Shown: positions 38,736 to 49,284 of the stretch, piece after piece | Position numbering within the stretch: position 1 is the stretch's first letter | How the letters are laid out: every line of letters starts with the position of its first letter | The notes under the pieces: model-generated | Database searches by the model: none | The model's input: the letters and a program-made list of their open reading frames with translations, nothing else | Told to the model about the DNA's origin: nothing | Source: Candidatus Methylomirabilis sp. | Lineage (GTDB): Bacteria; Muiribacteriota; Ozemobacteria; Ozemobacterales; Ozemobacteraceae | Length of the DNA stretch: 64,000 bases | Assembly: GCA_020722725.1 (NCBI GenBank) | Contig: DYKG01000006.1 | Coordinates: 1 to 64,000 of the forward strand | Reading direction: 5' to 3' | Translations under genes and position numbers: made by a program

Positions 38736-39206
38736 GTGATTCGCAGAACTGACGGCTTTTCGCTGATAGAAGTGTTGATGGCGGTTTTTATAATCGGTGT
38801 CGGAGTTGTGCCGGTTATGATGCTTTTTCTTACCGGCACCAAAACGGTAGAAAAAGGCGGGGTGATACTTGAGGCTTCGATTATTTCCCAGAATATTCTC
38901 GACCTGGCCCGCAGTGATTCTTTTATCTGGAAGCGTGAGCAACAGACGATCAATATCCCCGATCCCAAATTTCCCGAATTCAAGATTCCTGAATTTTTTA
39001 AAAAGAAATATCAGGCTTCAGCTACTCTAACGGTCGAAGAAGCTCCTGAACATACAATTCTTGGTACCGGGGCCAAAGAAACCAACCTTTTGCAGTTGAC
39101 GGTTATTCTGCACTGGCTTGAGAGCGGCATTCCAAAAGAGTATCGCATGCTTGCCTATCGCGCCAATACCAACTCGGTAAATCTGAAGACTTCGGCAAAA
39201 TTCTGA
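38736..39206 (+). CDS. Type IV pilin-like minor pilin (PilV/GspI-like)
   Basis: DGFSLIEVLMAVFIIGVGVVPVM prepilin motif with Glu+5. Confidence 0.82.
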   Translation: MIRRTDGFSLIEVLMAVFIIGVGVVPVMMLFLTGTKTVEKGGVILEASIISQNILDLARSDSFIWKREQQTINIPDPKFPEFKIPEFFKKKYQASATLTVEEAPEHTILGTGAKETNLLQLTVILHWLESGIPKEYRMLAYRANTNSVNLKTSAKF

Positions 39207-39829
39207 TGAAAAAACTTTTAAAAAAGGGTTTTACTCTGGTTGAACTGAGCATTTCATCATTTATCGTGGCGCTGATTGCTCTGATTTTGATCATGGTTTT
39301 TCGCAGCAATCTGAATACCTGGCAATGGGGTCAGAAGCACATGGAATTCAACCAGCAGGTGCAGCTGGTCATGAAGCAGATTTTTACCGATCTGAAGACG
39401 GTTAACCCAATCGTGAAATTCGATGCCGACGGCAATATGATGTTTCAGGGTGAAAAAATCAATGATCTTTTTCCGAATCTGGTTACCATTTATGACAAAG
39501 ATAAAAATCCAGATAATGGCGGCGAAGAAATTGTGTTTTTTCTGACTTCTTTTAACGATGAGACAAGAAAAGATCGAATTAAATATTTTATTGAAAAAAA
39601 TAAGCTGATTCGCGAAGAAGAAGATTATAACGGCAATAAAAAGCGCCGGGTAATCGCTGAAAAGGCTAAAGACCTGTTTTTTAACGACGACCCGGGCGAT
39701 ATCAGGCAGGTTCAAATTAAGGTAACCCTGATCGATGAAAAGAACGAACAGCATACAGAAAACCTCGATTTTGCAGTACGCCTTGAAACCGACCTGGTTT
39801 GTGTAAAGGTGGTAAAAAACTATGATTGA
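39206..39829 (+). CDS. Type IV pilin-like minor pilin (PilW/GspJ-like)
   Basis: KKGFTLVELSISSFIVALIALILI prepilin motif. Confidence 0.82.
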   Translation: MKKLLKKGFTLVELSISSFIVALIALILIMVFRSNLNTWQWGQKHMEFNQQVQLVMKQIFTDLKTVNPIVKFDADGNMMFQGEKINDLFPNLVTIYDKDKNPDNGGEEIVFFLTSFNDETRKDRIKYFIEKNKLIREEEDYNGNKKRRVIAEKAKDLFFNDDPGDIRQVQIKVTLIDEKNEQHTENLDFAVRLETDLVCVKVVKNYD

Positions 39830-40316
39830 TCATCGATTTTCTGGCCGCCGCGGTTTCATCGCGATGATAACCTTTATACTGCTGGTAATTTTCGGTATTC
39901 TTGGCATCTTTTACTGGCTTTCCTCAAGATTGAGCACCGACATGATTCTGACCGAAGCGCACCGCATCAAGGCTAGAAGCTTTGCCCAGGCGGCGATTGA
40001 AAAGGTGAAAATCAATATCTGTAATCAGTACAACATGAACAATCACGATCTGAATTTCCCTTCAAAGTATGTGCAAAGCGCGGTTGATAAAGAGTATCAC
40101 AAAACTTTTCCCGACGGGGAATACCAGGTTATTAGCGTTAAACCTTACGAAAACAGCAACATGACCTATTATAATGTTCCGCATTTCCAGAAGGGTGTGG
40201 CGATCGGCCATTACGACATCTGGGAAGTCAAGGCTGCCGGTCGGGTAAAACCCACTGGCATCGAAGCCGAAATGACTTCTCTGGTGAAGATCTATCGCGA
40301 TTACGTTACCTATTAA
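39822..40316 (+). CDS. PilX/GspK-like minor pilin (no Glu+5)
   Basis: RRGFIAMITFILLVIFGILGIFYWLSS; adjacency to two prepilins. Confidence 0.65.
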   Translation: MIDHRFSGRRGFIAMITFILLVIFGILGIFYWLSSRLSTDMILTEAHRIKARSFAQAAIEKVKINICNQYNMNNHDLNFPSKYVQSAVDKEYHKTFPDGEYQVISVKPYENSNMTYYNVPHFQKGVAIGHYDIWEVKAAGRVKPTGIEAEMTSLVKIYRDYVTY

Positions 40317-40348
40317 ACCGGTAATCAGCTGAGGGGGGGGCAAAGGCA

Positions 40349-41620
40349 ATGAAGAAAAAGATTTTAACCGCTCTGGGTCTGATTTTAATCGGGTGTTGCG
40401 CTAATCTTGGTGCAGCAGAATTTCAGGCGCAGGTGCATGGCGATATTTACGGCCAGCCAAAAGTTATTGATGATTTCGATGGAGATGGTCACAAAGATAT
40501 TATTTTTGGCGCAACTGATGGAAAAGTGCATATTTTTTCGTCGACTGGCCGCGAGATTTTCAGGCCGCCTTACTGGCCTAAGCAGACCGGGGGACCGATT
40601 CTTTCAGATGTTCAGCTGGCTGATCTTGATGGCGATGCAAGAACTGAAGTTATCGTTGCGTCGCAGGATGGCAAAGTCTATTGCCTTAACAGCCTGGGCC
40701 GCGAAAAATGGATTCTTGATACGCGTGGAAAAATCCTGGTTTCCGCACCCGAAATCGCTGATGTTGATGGCAGCGGGCAACAGAATGTTTTTGTCGGTTC
40801 AAAATCCGGCACAGTAAGCAGAATTGGCCCTGACGGACACCTGGTCTGGGAAGTAAAGATGGATAAGTCGGTTTCTGCGGCAATTGTTACTTCTGACCTT
40901 GATGGCGACGGGGTAAAAGAAGTGGTCTGCAAGGATGACGGCGGTCGAGTTACCCTTTTGAGGGTGGGTGGTTCGAAAATGAATGGCTGGCCGCAGGAAA
41001 CGGCTGCCAACCTGACCTGGCCTTTTAACGTCGATGCAAACGATATCGACGGCGATGGCATCAAAGAGGTTTTTACAACAACACCGGATAAAAAATTTAT
41101 CATGTGGAATATGACCGGCGAGAAACTCTCTGAATTTGGGCTAAGTGATGGTGCTCATACCGCGCCCAGACTTGCTGATCTCAATGGCGATGGAAAAGAT
41201 GAATTCATCATTGGCCAGGCCGATGGAACCATTACGGTTTGCGATAAAAACGGCAATTCTCTGCCGGGCTGGCCCTTTGCTACCGGTCATGCAATTTATC
41301 ATGCTCCCAGAATTATGGACATCGACGGCAATGGAACGCTTGACCTGGTCTTTACCGCCTGGGACCCCAAAGGCATCGGCGAACGTGCCGGTTATGTAAT
41401 GGCATTGTCGCGAAACGGGGTTAAACTTGATGGCTACCCGAAATACATTGGCAAGACCGTTGCTCCGCTAACCTTTGCCGATCTTGATAACGATGGTTAT
41501 CTTGAAATGATTGCCGCTGGTGGAATCAATTATACCGGCAAACAGCTTCATGTGATCAAGACACGGGCAAGAAATAAAATCAAAGTGGCAATTATCGGGC
41601 AGCAGATTAATTTTGACTGA
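40349..41620 (+). CDS. Secreted FG-GAP/VCBS beta-propeller protein
   Basis: Signal peptide ILIGCCANLGAAEF; repeated D.DGDG.KE.. motifs (DFDGDGHKDIIFG, DLDGDARTEVIVA, DIDGDGIKEVFTT, DLNGDGKDEFIIG). Confidence 0.88.
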   Translation: MKKKILTALGLILIGCCANLGAAEFQAQVHGDIYGQPKVIDDFDGDGHKDIIFGATDGKVHIFSSTGREIFRPPYWPKQTGGPILSDVQLADLDGDARTEVIVASQDGKVYCLNSLGREKWILDTRGKILVSAPEIADVDGSGQQNVFVGSKSGTVSRIGPDGHLVWEVKMDKSVSAAIVTSDLDGDGVKEVVCKDDGGRVTLLRVGGSKMNGWPQETAANLTWPFNVDANDIDGDGIKEVFTTTPDKKFIMWNMTGEKLSEFGLSDGAHTAPRLADLNGDGKDEFIIGQADGTITVCDKNGNSLPGWPFATGHAIYHAPRIMDIDGNGTLDLVFTAWDPKGIGERAGYVMALSRNGVKLDGYPKYIGKTVAPLTFADLDNDGYLEMIAAGGINYTGKQLHVIKTRARNKIKVAIIGQQINFD

Positions 41621-42960
41621 TGATTAAAATTATTTTTAAAATTTTTATTTTAATTGCCTGGGTCGTCGCTGGCCAAACGCCTGTTCTTTCCCAGTCTGAT
41701 GATGATGTGGAAGGCTTTTTGAAGGCCGGGCGGCAAAGCTATGAAAAAAACGACCTGGCCGGGGCGGCTCTTGAATTTGAAAATGTGCTGATGATTGACC
41801 AGGCGAATTTTTCTGCCCGGGTCTGGCTGGCTCAGATTTATGCCGATCTTAAAGATATGGAAAAGGCCCGGAAATTCCTGCGGGAAGCAGCTCTTCAGGC
41901 TCCCGATCACCCGAAAGTCATTCAATTGCAGAAGCTGATTGGCGAAAGCAAAGAAAACAAACCGGTAAAAGAAAGTGATCCGGTGGTTCATGAAACGATG
42001 ACCCTGCTGGGCAAAGATACCAGATTGAGAAAATTCGGGCTGGTTATACCAGAAAGCCGAATTGCCGGATTTGATGAAGAAAAGAAACTGCTGGTTTTCG
42101 ATGACCTGGTGGTTGAGGAAAAGAAACCGGTCGAAAAAGAGATTGATCTGAGTATTTTTGAAGAAAACACTGAAAGCCCGATTTTACCGGCCCTCAAAGC
42201 CTGGGAAAATCAGGGGCTTTCTCAGGGGCTTGATTCATATTTTGAGTTGCTGCTCGCCAACCCGGGCCTGGCTTCGCAAAATGATAAGGGTCTGGTCGAA
42301 AAAGGGCGTGAGACCTATGTGCCCAGGCTGAAAAACAACGATAAAGATCCCGAGGCCATGTTCTACTGCGGAATGCTTAGCTTTATCAATGGCCAGTATG
42401 AAGAAGCCGACCTGCTGCTCGGTGCGGTTCGCAAAGACGCCGGTGCGCATTCCGGTCAGATTGAAAAGGCTTACAAAGTTATCGACAGCTGGAAAGAGCA
42501 GGAAAAACAGCGACTTCTGGCAATCAAACGGGCCGAAGAAGAGCGTATTGCTGCAGAGTTGGCCGAGAAAGAGCGTCAGGAAAAGCTCAAGGCTAAAAAA
42601 GAAGTTTGGGCTTCACTGAAAACCAATAAAGACAAAGACGAAAAATCCGGTGAAAAGGGCAATGCCGAAGCCTTGAATCTTCACGAAGAAGGCTATGAGC
42701 TTTACAAAAAAGGCAAGCTTGAAGAAGCAATCGAAAAATTTGAAGCCGCTATTGCCAAAGACGGCAATAATGGTAAATTTCATTACCATCTGGGCCTTGC
42801 CTGGACCGATAAGGGGCTTGCCGGCGAATCTGTTGCCTTCGACCGTGCAATTGACGAATTTCAAAAAGTTATCAGTCTTATGCCCGATGATAAGCTGGCA
42901 AAAGATGCCCAATCAATGATTCGTGACATCGATTCGGCAAAAAAATCGCTGGGGAATTAG
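41620..42960 (+). CDS. Secreted TPR-repeat protein
   Basis: Signal peptide; TPR-like stretches GRQSYEKNDLAGAALEFENVL and GYELYKKGKLEEAIEKFEAAIAKDGNNGKFHYHLGLAW. Confidence 0.82.
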   Translation: MIKIIFKIFILIAWVVAGQTPVLSQSDDDVEGFLKAGRQSYEKNDLAGAALEFENVLMIDQANFSARVWLAQIYADLKDMEKARKFLREAALQAPDHPKVIQLQKLIGESKENKPVKESDPVVHETMTLLGKDTRLRKFGLVIPESRIAGFDEEKKLLVFDDLVVEEKKPVEKEIDLSIFEENTESPILPALKAWENQGLSQGLDSYFELLLANPGLASQNDKGLVEKGRETYVPRLKNNDKDPEAMFYCGMLSFINGQYEEADLLLGAVRKDAGAHSGQIEKAYKVIDSWKEQEKQRLLAIKRAEEERIAAELAEKERQEKLKAKKEVWASLKTNKDKDEKSGEKGNAEALNLHEEGYELYKKGKLEEAIEKFEAAIAKDGNNGKFHYHLGLAWTDKGLAGESVAFDRAIDEFQKVISLMPDDKLAKDAQSMIRDIDSAKKSLGN

Positions 42961-43196
42961 TTTTCTTTCATCAACGCAAGTTTTATAACCCGAGTTTGCC
43001 AATGAATTCCGTCGATGCAGTTAGCGAGTTCTTTATAGAGATCGGGTGAAACATCAAGTTTTCCGAGATTTAAAATGAGCCGCTGTCTCGGTTCTTCCGG
43101 GGTTCTAACGTTTTCTACGAGGTGAAGATATTCGTAGGTTTTGTCATAATCTTTGTTGTGTCTGGTAACTTTTTTGATATACATGCAAACAAGCAT
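42957..43196 (-). pseudogene. N-terminal remnant of an IS1634/IS4-type transposase
   Basis: MYIKKVTRHNKDYDKTYEYLHLVENVRTPEEPRQRLILNLGKLDV resembles the conserved N-terminus of these transposases; frame ends after 79 aa with no DDE domain. Confidence 0.72.
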
Positions 43197-43338
43197 ATCG
43201 CATGGCGCGACGTTTGTTAATAAAATAATTTTTATGGGTCACTATAAATTTGTTTTTAAAAATAAAAGTGTCATTTGGCGAGGGTTTGACTTTTAAAAAG
43301 CAAAAAATTAATAAAATTCTGGAACGATTTGGCAAACT

Positions 43339-43347
43339 TGGTATAAT
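43339..43347 (+). promoter_or_regulatory. Candidate extended -10 TGGTATAAT
   Basis: Perfect TGnTATAAT 38 nt before ATG 43386. Confidence 0.5.
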
Positions 43348-43385
43348 GTGTTTTGTAGCTGAATAAATTCTTTGAAAGAGGACAT

Positions 43386-44879
43386 ATGAATCCTTTTTTT
43401 CCTGTCAATTTTTCGTTTCATCCAAAAGCCCTTTTTCTTGGTCTGATTATATTCCTTTTGCCGGGATCTACTTCTTCTGTCGATGCAATCACGGAGGAAC
43501 AATCTGGAAAAGACAGGTTTTCACAAAAAACGGCGGTGGAAGAACCAAAAGATAAAATTGAGAAAAAGGCTCGTCCCGAGTGGAAATTGTCGGGGCGTTT
43601 GAGAACGAATTCCTTTTTCTGCGAAAGAACCGGTGCAAAAGAAGATTACGGAACCAGTTTTAATCGCTTTGCGCCAGACAAAGCGGAACTGTATGATCCT
43701 CGCGGGTTCGTCAGTATTCTTTCTCTTGATCTGCAGTCTCCGGCGTTCAATCACTTTTCATTTTTTGCTTCTCATCACCTGGGGACTGACTTTGGAACGC
43801 TGGTTCCGAATGATTTTCGAATGGGCAAGTCTGGTAAAGATACTTTTGTTCCGGATACCACCACTGGGGAACCAGGAAATTTCAACATAACAGCTCAACT
43901 CTTATTGAAATATGAAATAGAAAATTTTGAAGTTAAGGTCGGTCGTTTTATTTTTGATACGATTCTTACTCATTCGAATGACACCAAGGCTGTTCCAAAC
44001 ACGTTTACCGGGTTAGCAATAAAACAAAAATTTGAAAATAATGGGGTTCTTGCTTTTGCTTTTCTTTCTTCACAGAAATTGAGAAACAGAAATTCCTTTC
44101 ATGACCTGCTGACTTTCGGAACAACCGAAGATGACAATGATGACAGCGGAATGCATAAGGGTTTGACCCGAGTTCGCCTGGATGCGTCTGGCAAACCGGA
44201 ACAGCGTTTGCTTGTCCTGGGCTGGGAAAAATTCGAAAAAAGACGTCATTCAAGGAATTTTCTGTATGTCGTGCCACAGATGCTTTCAACTGCTGTAGTG
44301 GAAGGAAAATGGCAGCTAAATAGAGCTAAAGGAAAAGACTCGCCAAAAATTACCGGGTGGGCGAGACTGATTGAACAAAAGGATCAGGGGGCCGGAGCGG
44401 TTGGCGGTGGAAAACTGGACGGAACGGCCGCGCCATGCAATGGCTCGCTCGATGGCAGGATATGGATGATAAAGCTCCAGGCCAATTGGAGTATTCAGGA
44501 AGCGTGGCTGGGTTATTCCCATGTCGCTGACCGGGGTGACATCGTCGCGCCCTGGCGTGGCTTTCCAACTCATGGGTTTACCCGCAATATGACAGAAGTT
44601 AACTGGACTGCTGGTACCAGTTCGAAGATGGTTGCCTGGAATATCAATCTGGACAAAGCACGACTTCTTAAGGGTGCAAGGCTTTTGACAGATTTTTCGA
44701 TACATGATCGCCCGGAGCAGGCTGGAAAGACCTCCAGTGATGCAAGGGCCTGGCATTGCGATTTGATTTATAAAATTCCGGGAACCGATGTAGAAATGAA
44801 AATTAGGTATCTTGCCCATTTTGGCAAAGCAGAACAGGATTTTCGAGATTCACGGCTTGAATTCAATTATTTTTTCTAA
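43386..44879 (+). CDS. Predicted outer-membrane porin-like beta-barrel protein
   Basis: N-terminal hydrophobic export signal; alternating amphipathic strands with terminal aromatic residue ([10 protein letters not shown] end); [13 protein letters not shown] opening. Confidence 0.5.
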   Translation: MNPFFPVNFSFHPKALFLGLIIFLLPGSTSSVDAITEEQSGKDRFSQKTAVEEPKDKIEKKARPEWKLSGRLRTNSFFCERTGAKEDYGTSFNRFAPDKAELYDPRGFVSILSLDLQSPAFNHFSFFASHHLGTDFGTLVPNDFRMGKSGKDTFVPDTTTGEPGNFNITAQLLLKYEIENFEVKVGRFIFDTILTHSNDTKAVPNTFTGLAIKQKFENNGVLAFAFLSSQKLRNRNSFHDLLTFGTTEDDNDDSGMHKGLTRVRLDASGKPEQRLLVLGWEKFEKRRHSRNFLYVVPQMLSTAVVEGKWQLNRAKGKDSPKITGWARLIEQKDQGAGAVGGGKLDGTAAPCNGSLDGRIWMIKLQANWSIQEAWLGYSHVADRGDIVAPWRGFPTHGFTRNMTEVNWTAGTSSKMVAWNINLDKARLLKGARLLTDFSIHDRPEQAGKTSSDARAWHCDLIYKIPGTDVEMKIRYLAHFGKAEQDFRDSRLEFNYFF

Positions 44880-44892
44880 GTGGGAGAGGGCG

Positions 44893-47016
44893 ATGAAAAT
44901 AAGCACCAGATTCATTGTTTCGATTTCTTTTGTAGTAGGTGTTTTTTCATTGGGTTTGGTTTATGCACAGAGATTCTTCATCGATGAACTGTCAGCCGAC
45001 CAGCAGAAATCTTTTGAAGCATTCGCCGAAGATGTTTTTCTTAATGAAGCAAAGTCCAGAGAAAAGGCAATAATTGATGGATTTCGACAGCTTGGGCAAA
45101 AAGCGCTTGGAGAGGCTTCTTTTTTCTCAAGATTGCCAGAGATTCAAGAGATATATCGGTTTTGTGCTACTGGCAACATGGATGATGAGACAGACCCTGT
45201 AGTTCAGGAAGGTCGCCAGAGATTGCGCGGGTTTATGAAGCCATTTATAAAAGGCTATTGCACTCAGACAGGGTCAGAATTTTTTAAGATTCATTTTCAC
45301 CTCCCCGACTCTCGCAGCCTTTCCAGGCTTTGGCGCGATGGCTGGCAGGTTAAAAGAGATGGACAGAAACTTGATGTTTCAGACGATTTGAGTTCATTTC
45401 GCAAAACGGTTGTTGAAATTAATCAGCCCCCACACAAACCAATTGTTGGCATAGAAGTCGGAGAAGCTGGCTTTGCTCTTCGAGGAATCTCGCCGGTTAC
45501 AGCTGAAAATGGCGGCCATCTTGGGTCTTGCGAAGTTTTGGTTCTTTTCGAGGATGTTATCGAGGCAAATCACGTTGATTCCAGCTATGAAATAGCTGTT
45601 TATCTAAAGTCTGAATTTTTACCAATCGCCAAAGACCTTCAGGATTCCGTTCGGTTCCCGGTTCTTGACGGAAAATATGTCTTTACCTCTTCTACAGCCA
45701 GAGCAATCACTGATCCGGTTATAAGTTCTGCTCTATTGGCGCGCGGAGAGAAAAAATCCTGCTTTGAAGTGCTTGGCGGCAAAATGGTTTATGTCTTTCC
45801 AGTGAACGATTATAGAGGTGCTGTGGTAGGTGTAATGGCACTTGTTTATGATCTTGCAAAAGTCAATTTCACTCGTAATGCATTTATCGAGGCTGGTCAA
45901 AGGGCAGTGTCCCACATTAGTTCCAAATTTGTTGCCGGTACTATTCTGGTGCTTTTAATAGTTATTTTCATTCTTAAAATTCTTATAAACCGCATTCTTG
46001 GGCCATTGTATGGTTTGGTAAAACTGGCAAATCAGGTAGCAATTGGTGATCTGACTGAAGAGCTCAATTTTACAAGCAAGGATGAGATTGGTGACCTTGT
46101 AAAATCAATCAACCTGATGATCCAGAGTTTGAGGTTGAAAGAAAACGAGGCGAGGGAAATTGCTTCGGGCAACCTTGGAATAGAAGTTAAGGTTCAATCG
46201 GAAAAAGATTCCATGGGGGCTGCATTCAGGACTATGGTTAAGAACTTAAATGAAATTCTCGGCAAAATTAAAGAAGTTGTGAACAAAATTAATATCGAGA
46301 GCAATGCATTAAAAGATTGCTCTGTAAGCTTATCCAACCAGGCGATTGAATCTGCGTCCTCGATTGAAGAGATCAGCAGTTCAATGCATGAAATAGACGG
46401 GCAGTCACAGCAAAATTCAAGCAATGCTACAGGTGCCATAGATCTGGTAAATCAGACAAAACTCCTGTCTGAAAAGGGATTGATTAAAATGAAAGAAATG
46501 AATGCCGCCATAAACAGCATTCATGAATCCGGTCAGAACGTCAAGAAGATAATCAAGGTCATCGATGACATAGCTTTTCAAACAAATCTTCTTGCGCTTA
46601 ATGCGGCGGTTGAATCTGCCAGAGCTGGTAGACACGGAAAAGGATTCGCAGTGGTGTCTGAAGAGGTTCGAAATCTTGCAGCACGAAGTGCAAATGCGGC
46701 AAAAGAGACTTCTGATTTGCTTGAGGAATCATTCAGATATGCCAATAGCAGTGTCGAAATAGTGCAGAAAACCAGTTTGTCTTTCGATGAGATAAACGCT
46801 TCAGTTCAAAAAGTGGCAGTATTGGTCGAAGAAATAGTTATCGCAAGCAAAGAACAATCTACTGGAGTTTCAATGATAACCCAGGGGCTGAGTCAGGTTG
46901 ACCAGAGCGTTCAATCTGTTTCGGCAATTTCTGAAGAAACTTCTTCTGCTGCCGAAGAATTGGCAGAAAAGGCAAAAGAGCTTAGCCGGCTTCTTGAAAG
47001 ATTCAGGTTTTCATAA
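44893..47016 (+). CDS. Methyl-accepting chemotaxis protein
   Basis: Two TMs flanking a periplasmic sensor, HAMP, signalling tip [46 protein letters not shown] 44893. Confidence 0.95.
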   Translation: MKISTRFIVSISFVVGVFSLGLVYAQRFFIDELSADQQKSFEAFAEDVFLNEAKSREKAIIDGFRQLGQKALGEASFFSRLPEIQEIYRFCATGNMDDETDPVVQEGRQRLRGFMKPFIKGYCTQTGSEFFKIHFHLPDSRSLSRLWRDGWQVKRDGQKLDVSDDLSSFRKTVVEINQPPHKPIVGIEVGEAGFALRGISPVTAENGGHLGSCEVLVLFEDVIEANHVDSSYEIAVYLKSEFLPIAKDLQDSVRFPVLDGKYVFTSSTARAITDPVISSALLARGEKKSCFEVLGGKMVYVFPVNDYRGAVVGVMALVYDLAKVNFTRNAFIEAGQRAVSHISSKFVAGTILVLLIVIFILKILINRILGPLYGLVKLANQVAIGDLTEELNFTSKDEIGDLVKSINLMIQSLRLKENEAREIASGNLGIEVKVQSEKDSMGAAFRTMVKNLNEILGKIKEVVNKINIESNALKDCSVSLSNQAIESASSIEEISSSMHEIDGQSQQNSSNATGAIDLVNQTKLLSEKGLIKMKEMNAAINSIHESGQNVKKIIKVIDDIAFQTNLLALNAAVESARAGRHGKGFAVVSEEVRNLAARSANAAKETSDLLEESFRYANSSVEIVQKTSLSFDEINASVQKVAVLVEEIVIASKEQSTGVSMITQGLSQVDQSVQSVSAISEETSSAAEELAEKAKELSRLLERFRFS

Positions 47017-47072
47017 AATAGAATTTTTTGAATTGTTTTGCTGCAAGCAGTACCTTCTCGTACGGCAAAGCT

Positions 47073-47086
47073 TGTGTTATACTTTA
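47073..47086 (+). promoter_or_regulatory. Candidate extended -10 promoter TGTGTTATACTTTA
   Basis: Identical to 36747-36760. Confidence 0.5.
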
Positions 47087-47117
47087 ATTGCATTAGATAA
47101 CAGAAAGAAAAAGGTTC

Positions 47118-47861
47118 ATGACCAGCAACGGCGAAATTGCGGTACAGCGCAAGGCGGATAATTCGACCCGGGATGCCAGGGGTGCAGCACTTGACGCGCC
47201 ATTTACCCGGCCTTTCGAGGGCTTTTCCTATGTCAAGAAAGACTGGGTTGACTACGAAGATGGCATAGAGGCCGTCATTCTAAATTCGACCTTTGGGCAA
47301 ATCAATTTGCCCGCAAACTGGAATCATGTGGAAAGCTTTAACATGATGCCAGAGTGGGGCAGTGCTCCTCTCAGACGCTCATGGGTTCTCCGCCTTCCAA
47401 CCCACCTCAACGGTGAAGAACGCTATCTGTATCATTATTATTTCCAGGTTCGATACGATGATGGCTCTGAAAAATTCAGTGACACGTTCACTCAACTTAT
47501 CATGCCTCGCGATATTGAGTATATTGATCATTCCGGAACCTGTTCCCACATAGTTCTCCACTGGAGTATCGACGGTTGGAGTTACCCTCAGAATACCGAA
47601 TTAGAGGTCGAAGGTATCGAATGGGGTGAGGAATTCTCGGTCAGCCAGGCACCATATCGTTCTGGTGACCGGCTTTATGAAAGAGGTCGTCTTTTTTCGA
47701 TGCAGCGCCTGCCTTCACCCAGAAGATTTTTTGCAACAATCTGGGCTCCCAGGGGTTCGGTGCTGAATTATTGTTTTGTTCTGGTGAATACCGATGCTGA
47801 TGGAAATATTTACAAGCGCTGGGATAACAACTGCGGCAACAATTTTAAAATGACTATTTAG
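47118..47861 (+). CDS. Hypothetical protein, possible Ig/CBM-like beta-sandwich domains
   Basis: 247 aa with promoter motif upstream; two beta-rich aromatic segments (YYFQVRYDDGSEKFSDTF; IVLHWSIDGWSYPQNTELEVEG); no signal peptide. Confidence 0.45.
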   Translation: MTSNGEIAVQRKADNSTRDARGAALDAPFTRPFEGFSYVKKDWVDYEDGIEAVILNSTFGQINLPANWNHVESFNMMPEWGSAPLRRSWVLRLPTHLNGEERYLYHYYFQVRYDDGSEKFSDTFTQLIMPRDIEYIDHSGTCSHIVLHWSIDGWSYPQNTELEVEGIEWGEEFSVSQAPYRSGDRLYERGRLFSMQRLPSPRRFFATIWAPRGSVLNYCFVLVNTDADGNIYKRWDNNCGNNFKMTI

Positions 47862-47880
47862 ACAGGAGAAAGTCAGACAA

Positions 47881-48450
47881 ATGAGACACCCCGACATTCT
47901 TGCCCGTGAAGGAAGCGTGCTACTGATTGCAGACGTGCAGAAAAAGTGCATCAAACCGATTTACAAAAAAGAGGCGATGATCAATAATATCAAGACCCTT
48001 GTGTCATTCGCAGGTATGATCGGCCTTCCAGTGGTTCTAACCGAACTTGCTCCGGCAAAATTCGGCGGCACCATCGAAGAAATTCAAAAACTGGTTCCAA
48101 GACTGGAGCCAATTAAAAGAAGCCGATATAGCGCTTTTGCCAACGAAGATCTCACCCTGCGTTTCGAGGCAATGAACACGAATACCATCATTGTTGCAGG
48201 AATGGAAGCGCACATTTCCGTCTGTCAGACAGTTCTCGATGCAATAACCAGAGGTTTCAGGGTGCATGTGGTTCTTAATGCCACCAGCGCCCGCAAGAAA
48301 GTCAACTGGAACACGGCAATTGGAAAAATGCGTGCTGCCGGTGCAGTTATCACCACCATGGAAATGCTTATGCACGAAATCATCGGTCGGGTTGATGATC
48401 CGCAGTATGAAAAGATTGCCGAACTTGCCAGGCGGGAATTTGACCTTTGA
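47881..48450 (+). CDS. Isochorismatase-family hydrolase
   Basis: LLIADVQKKC, IIVAGMEAHISVCQTVLDAITRGFRVHVV. Confidence 0.92.
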   Translation: MRHPDILAREGSVLLIADVQKKCIKPIYKKEAMINNIKTLVSFAGMIGLPVVLTELAPAKFGGTIEEIQKLVPRLEPIKRSRYSAFANEDLTLRFEAMNTNTIIVAGMEAHISVCQTVLDAITRGFRVHVVLNATSARKKVNWNTAIGKMRAAGAVITTMEMLMHEIIGRVDDPQYEKIAELARREFDL

Positions 48451-49187
48451 TGATTCCCTCATTTTTCTCCGGTCCGGCACCGGTAACTTTTCTGATCGGC
48501 GGTGCCGGCGCCGGCAAAACGGAACTTTCACTGAATCTTGCCACCTGGGAAGCATCCCGGTTCAAGCAGGTAAGTCTGGTTGACCTTGATATTGTTAACC
48601 CGTTTTTTCGGGTGCGAAAACTGAAAGACCAGATTGAAAAGCTGGGGGTGCACATTATTTTCCCCGACCTTCGGGTTGCCTCTGGCGATATTCCCGGGTT
48701 ACCAGGAGCGGCCTGGGGTGCTATGGAAAATCTTGAAACAGCCGTGGTTTGCGATATTGGGGGTGGCGAGCCTGGTTTGCGACCGCTTGGCCGCATGAAA
48801 GATCATGCTGATCAGCGTCAGGCCAATGTTTTTTTTGTGATCAACCCGTATCGCCCTGGATTTTCAACGGTTGCTGAACTTGAAAAAAGCTACAGTCTTT
48901 TAAGTGAATTGAGTGCCATGAAAGCCACTTGTCTGGTCGCCAACCCCAATATTTCCGGTGAAACTTCGCCAGAGATTTTTCGTGAAGGAATGGCCGTTAT
49001 TCGCGAATTCTCGCAGCATAAAAAGGTTAAAATCGCCTTTTCCATTGCTGATGCAGGCCTTGCCGAAATTTTCAAGAGCGCACCAGTAAAAGCTCCAGAA
49101 TTTTTTGATGGTTCCGAAGGGCTTATGTTGGCCATTAGACGCTATTGGGATGTTCCATGGCAATTCGGCGATAATGCAAACCATTGA
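48447..49187 (+). CDS. P-loop ATPase (MinD/CobQ-like) adjacent to 2-oxoacid oxidoreductase genes
   Basis: FLIGGAGAGKTELSLNLATWEA, VSLVDLDIVNPFFR, VVCDIGGGEPG. Confidence 0.82.
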   Translation: MMIPSFFSGPAPVTFLIGGAGAGKTELSLNLATWEASRFKQVSLVDLDIVNPFFRVRKLKDQIEKLGVHIIFPDLRVASGDIPGLPGAAWGAMENLETAVVCDIGGGEPGLRPLGRMKDHADQRQANVFFVINPYRPGFSTVAELEKSYSLLSELSAMKATCLVANPNISGETSPEIFREGMAVIREFSQHKKVKIAFSIADAGLAEIFKSAPVKAPEFFDGSEGLMLAIRRYWDVPWQFGDNANH

Positions 49188-49284
49188 AATTTTCCCGCCA
49201 CGGTAGTATTAATTTATAAGATAAAGGCTTTTATCGGGCATTTTGCCCAAATCAACATGGAAGCCTATACAAGGAGACAAGATA

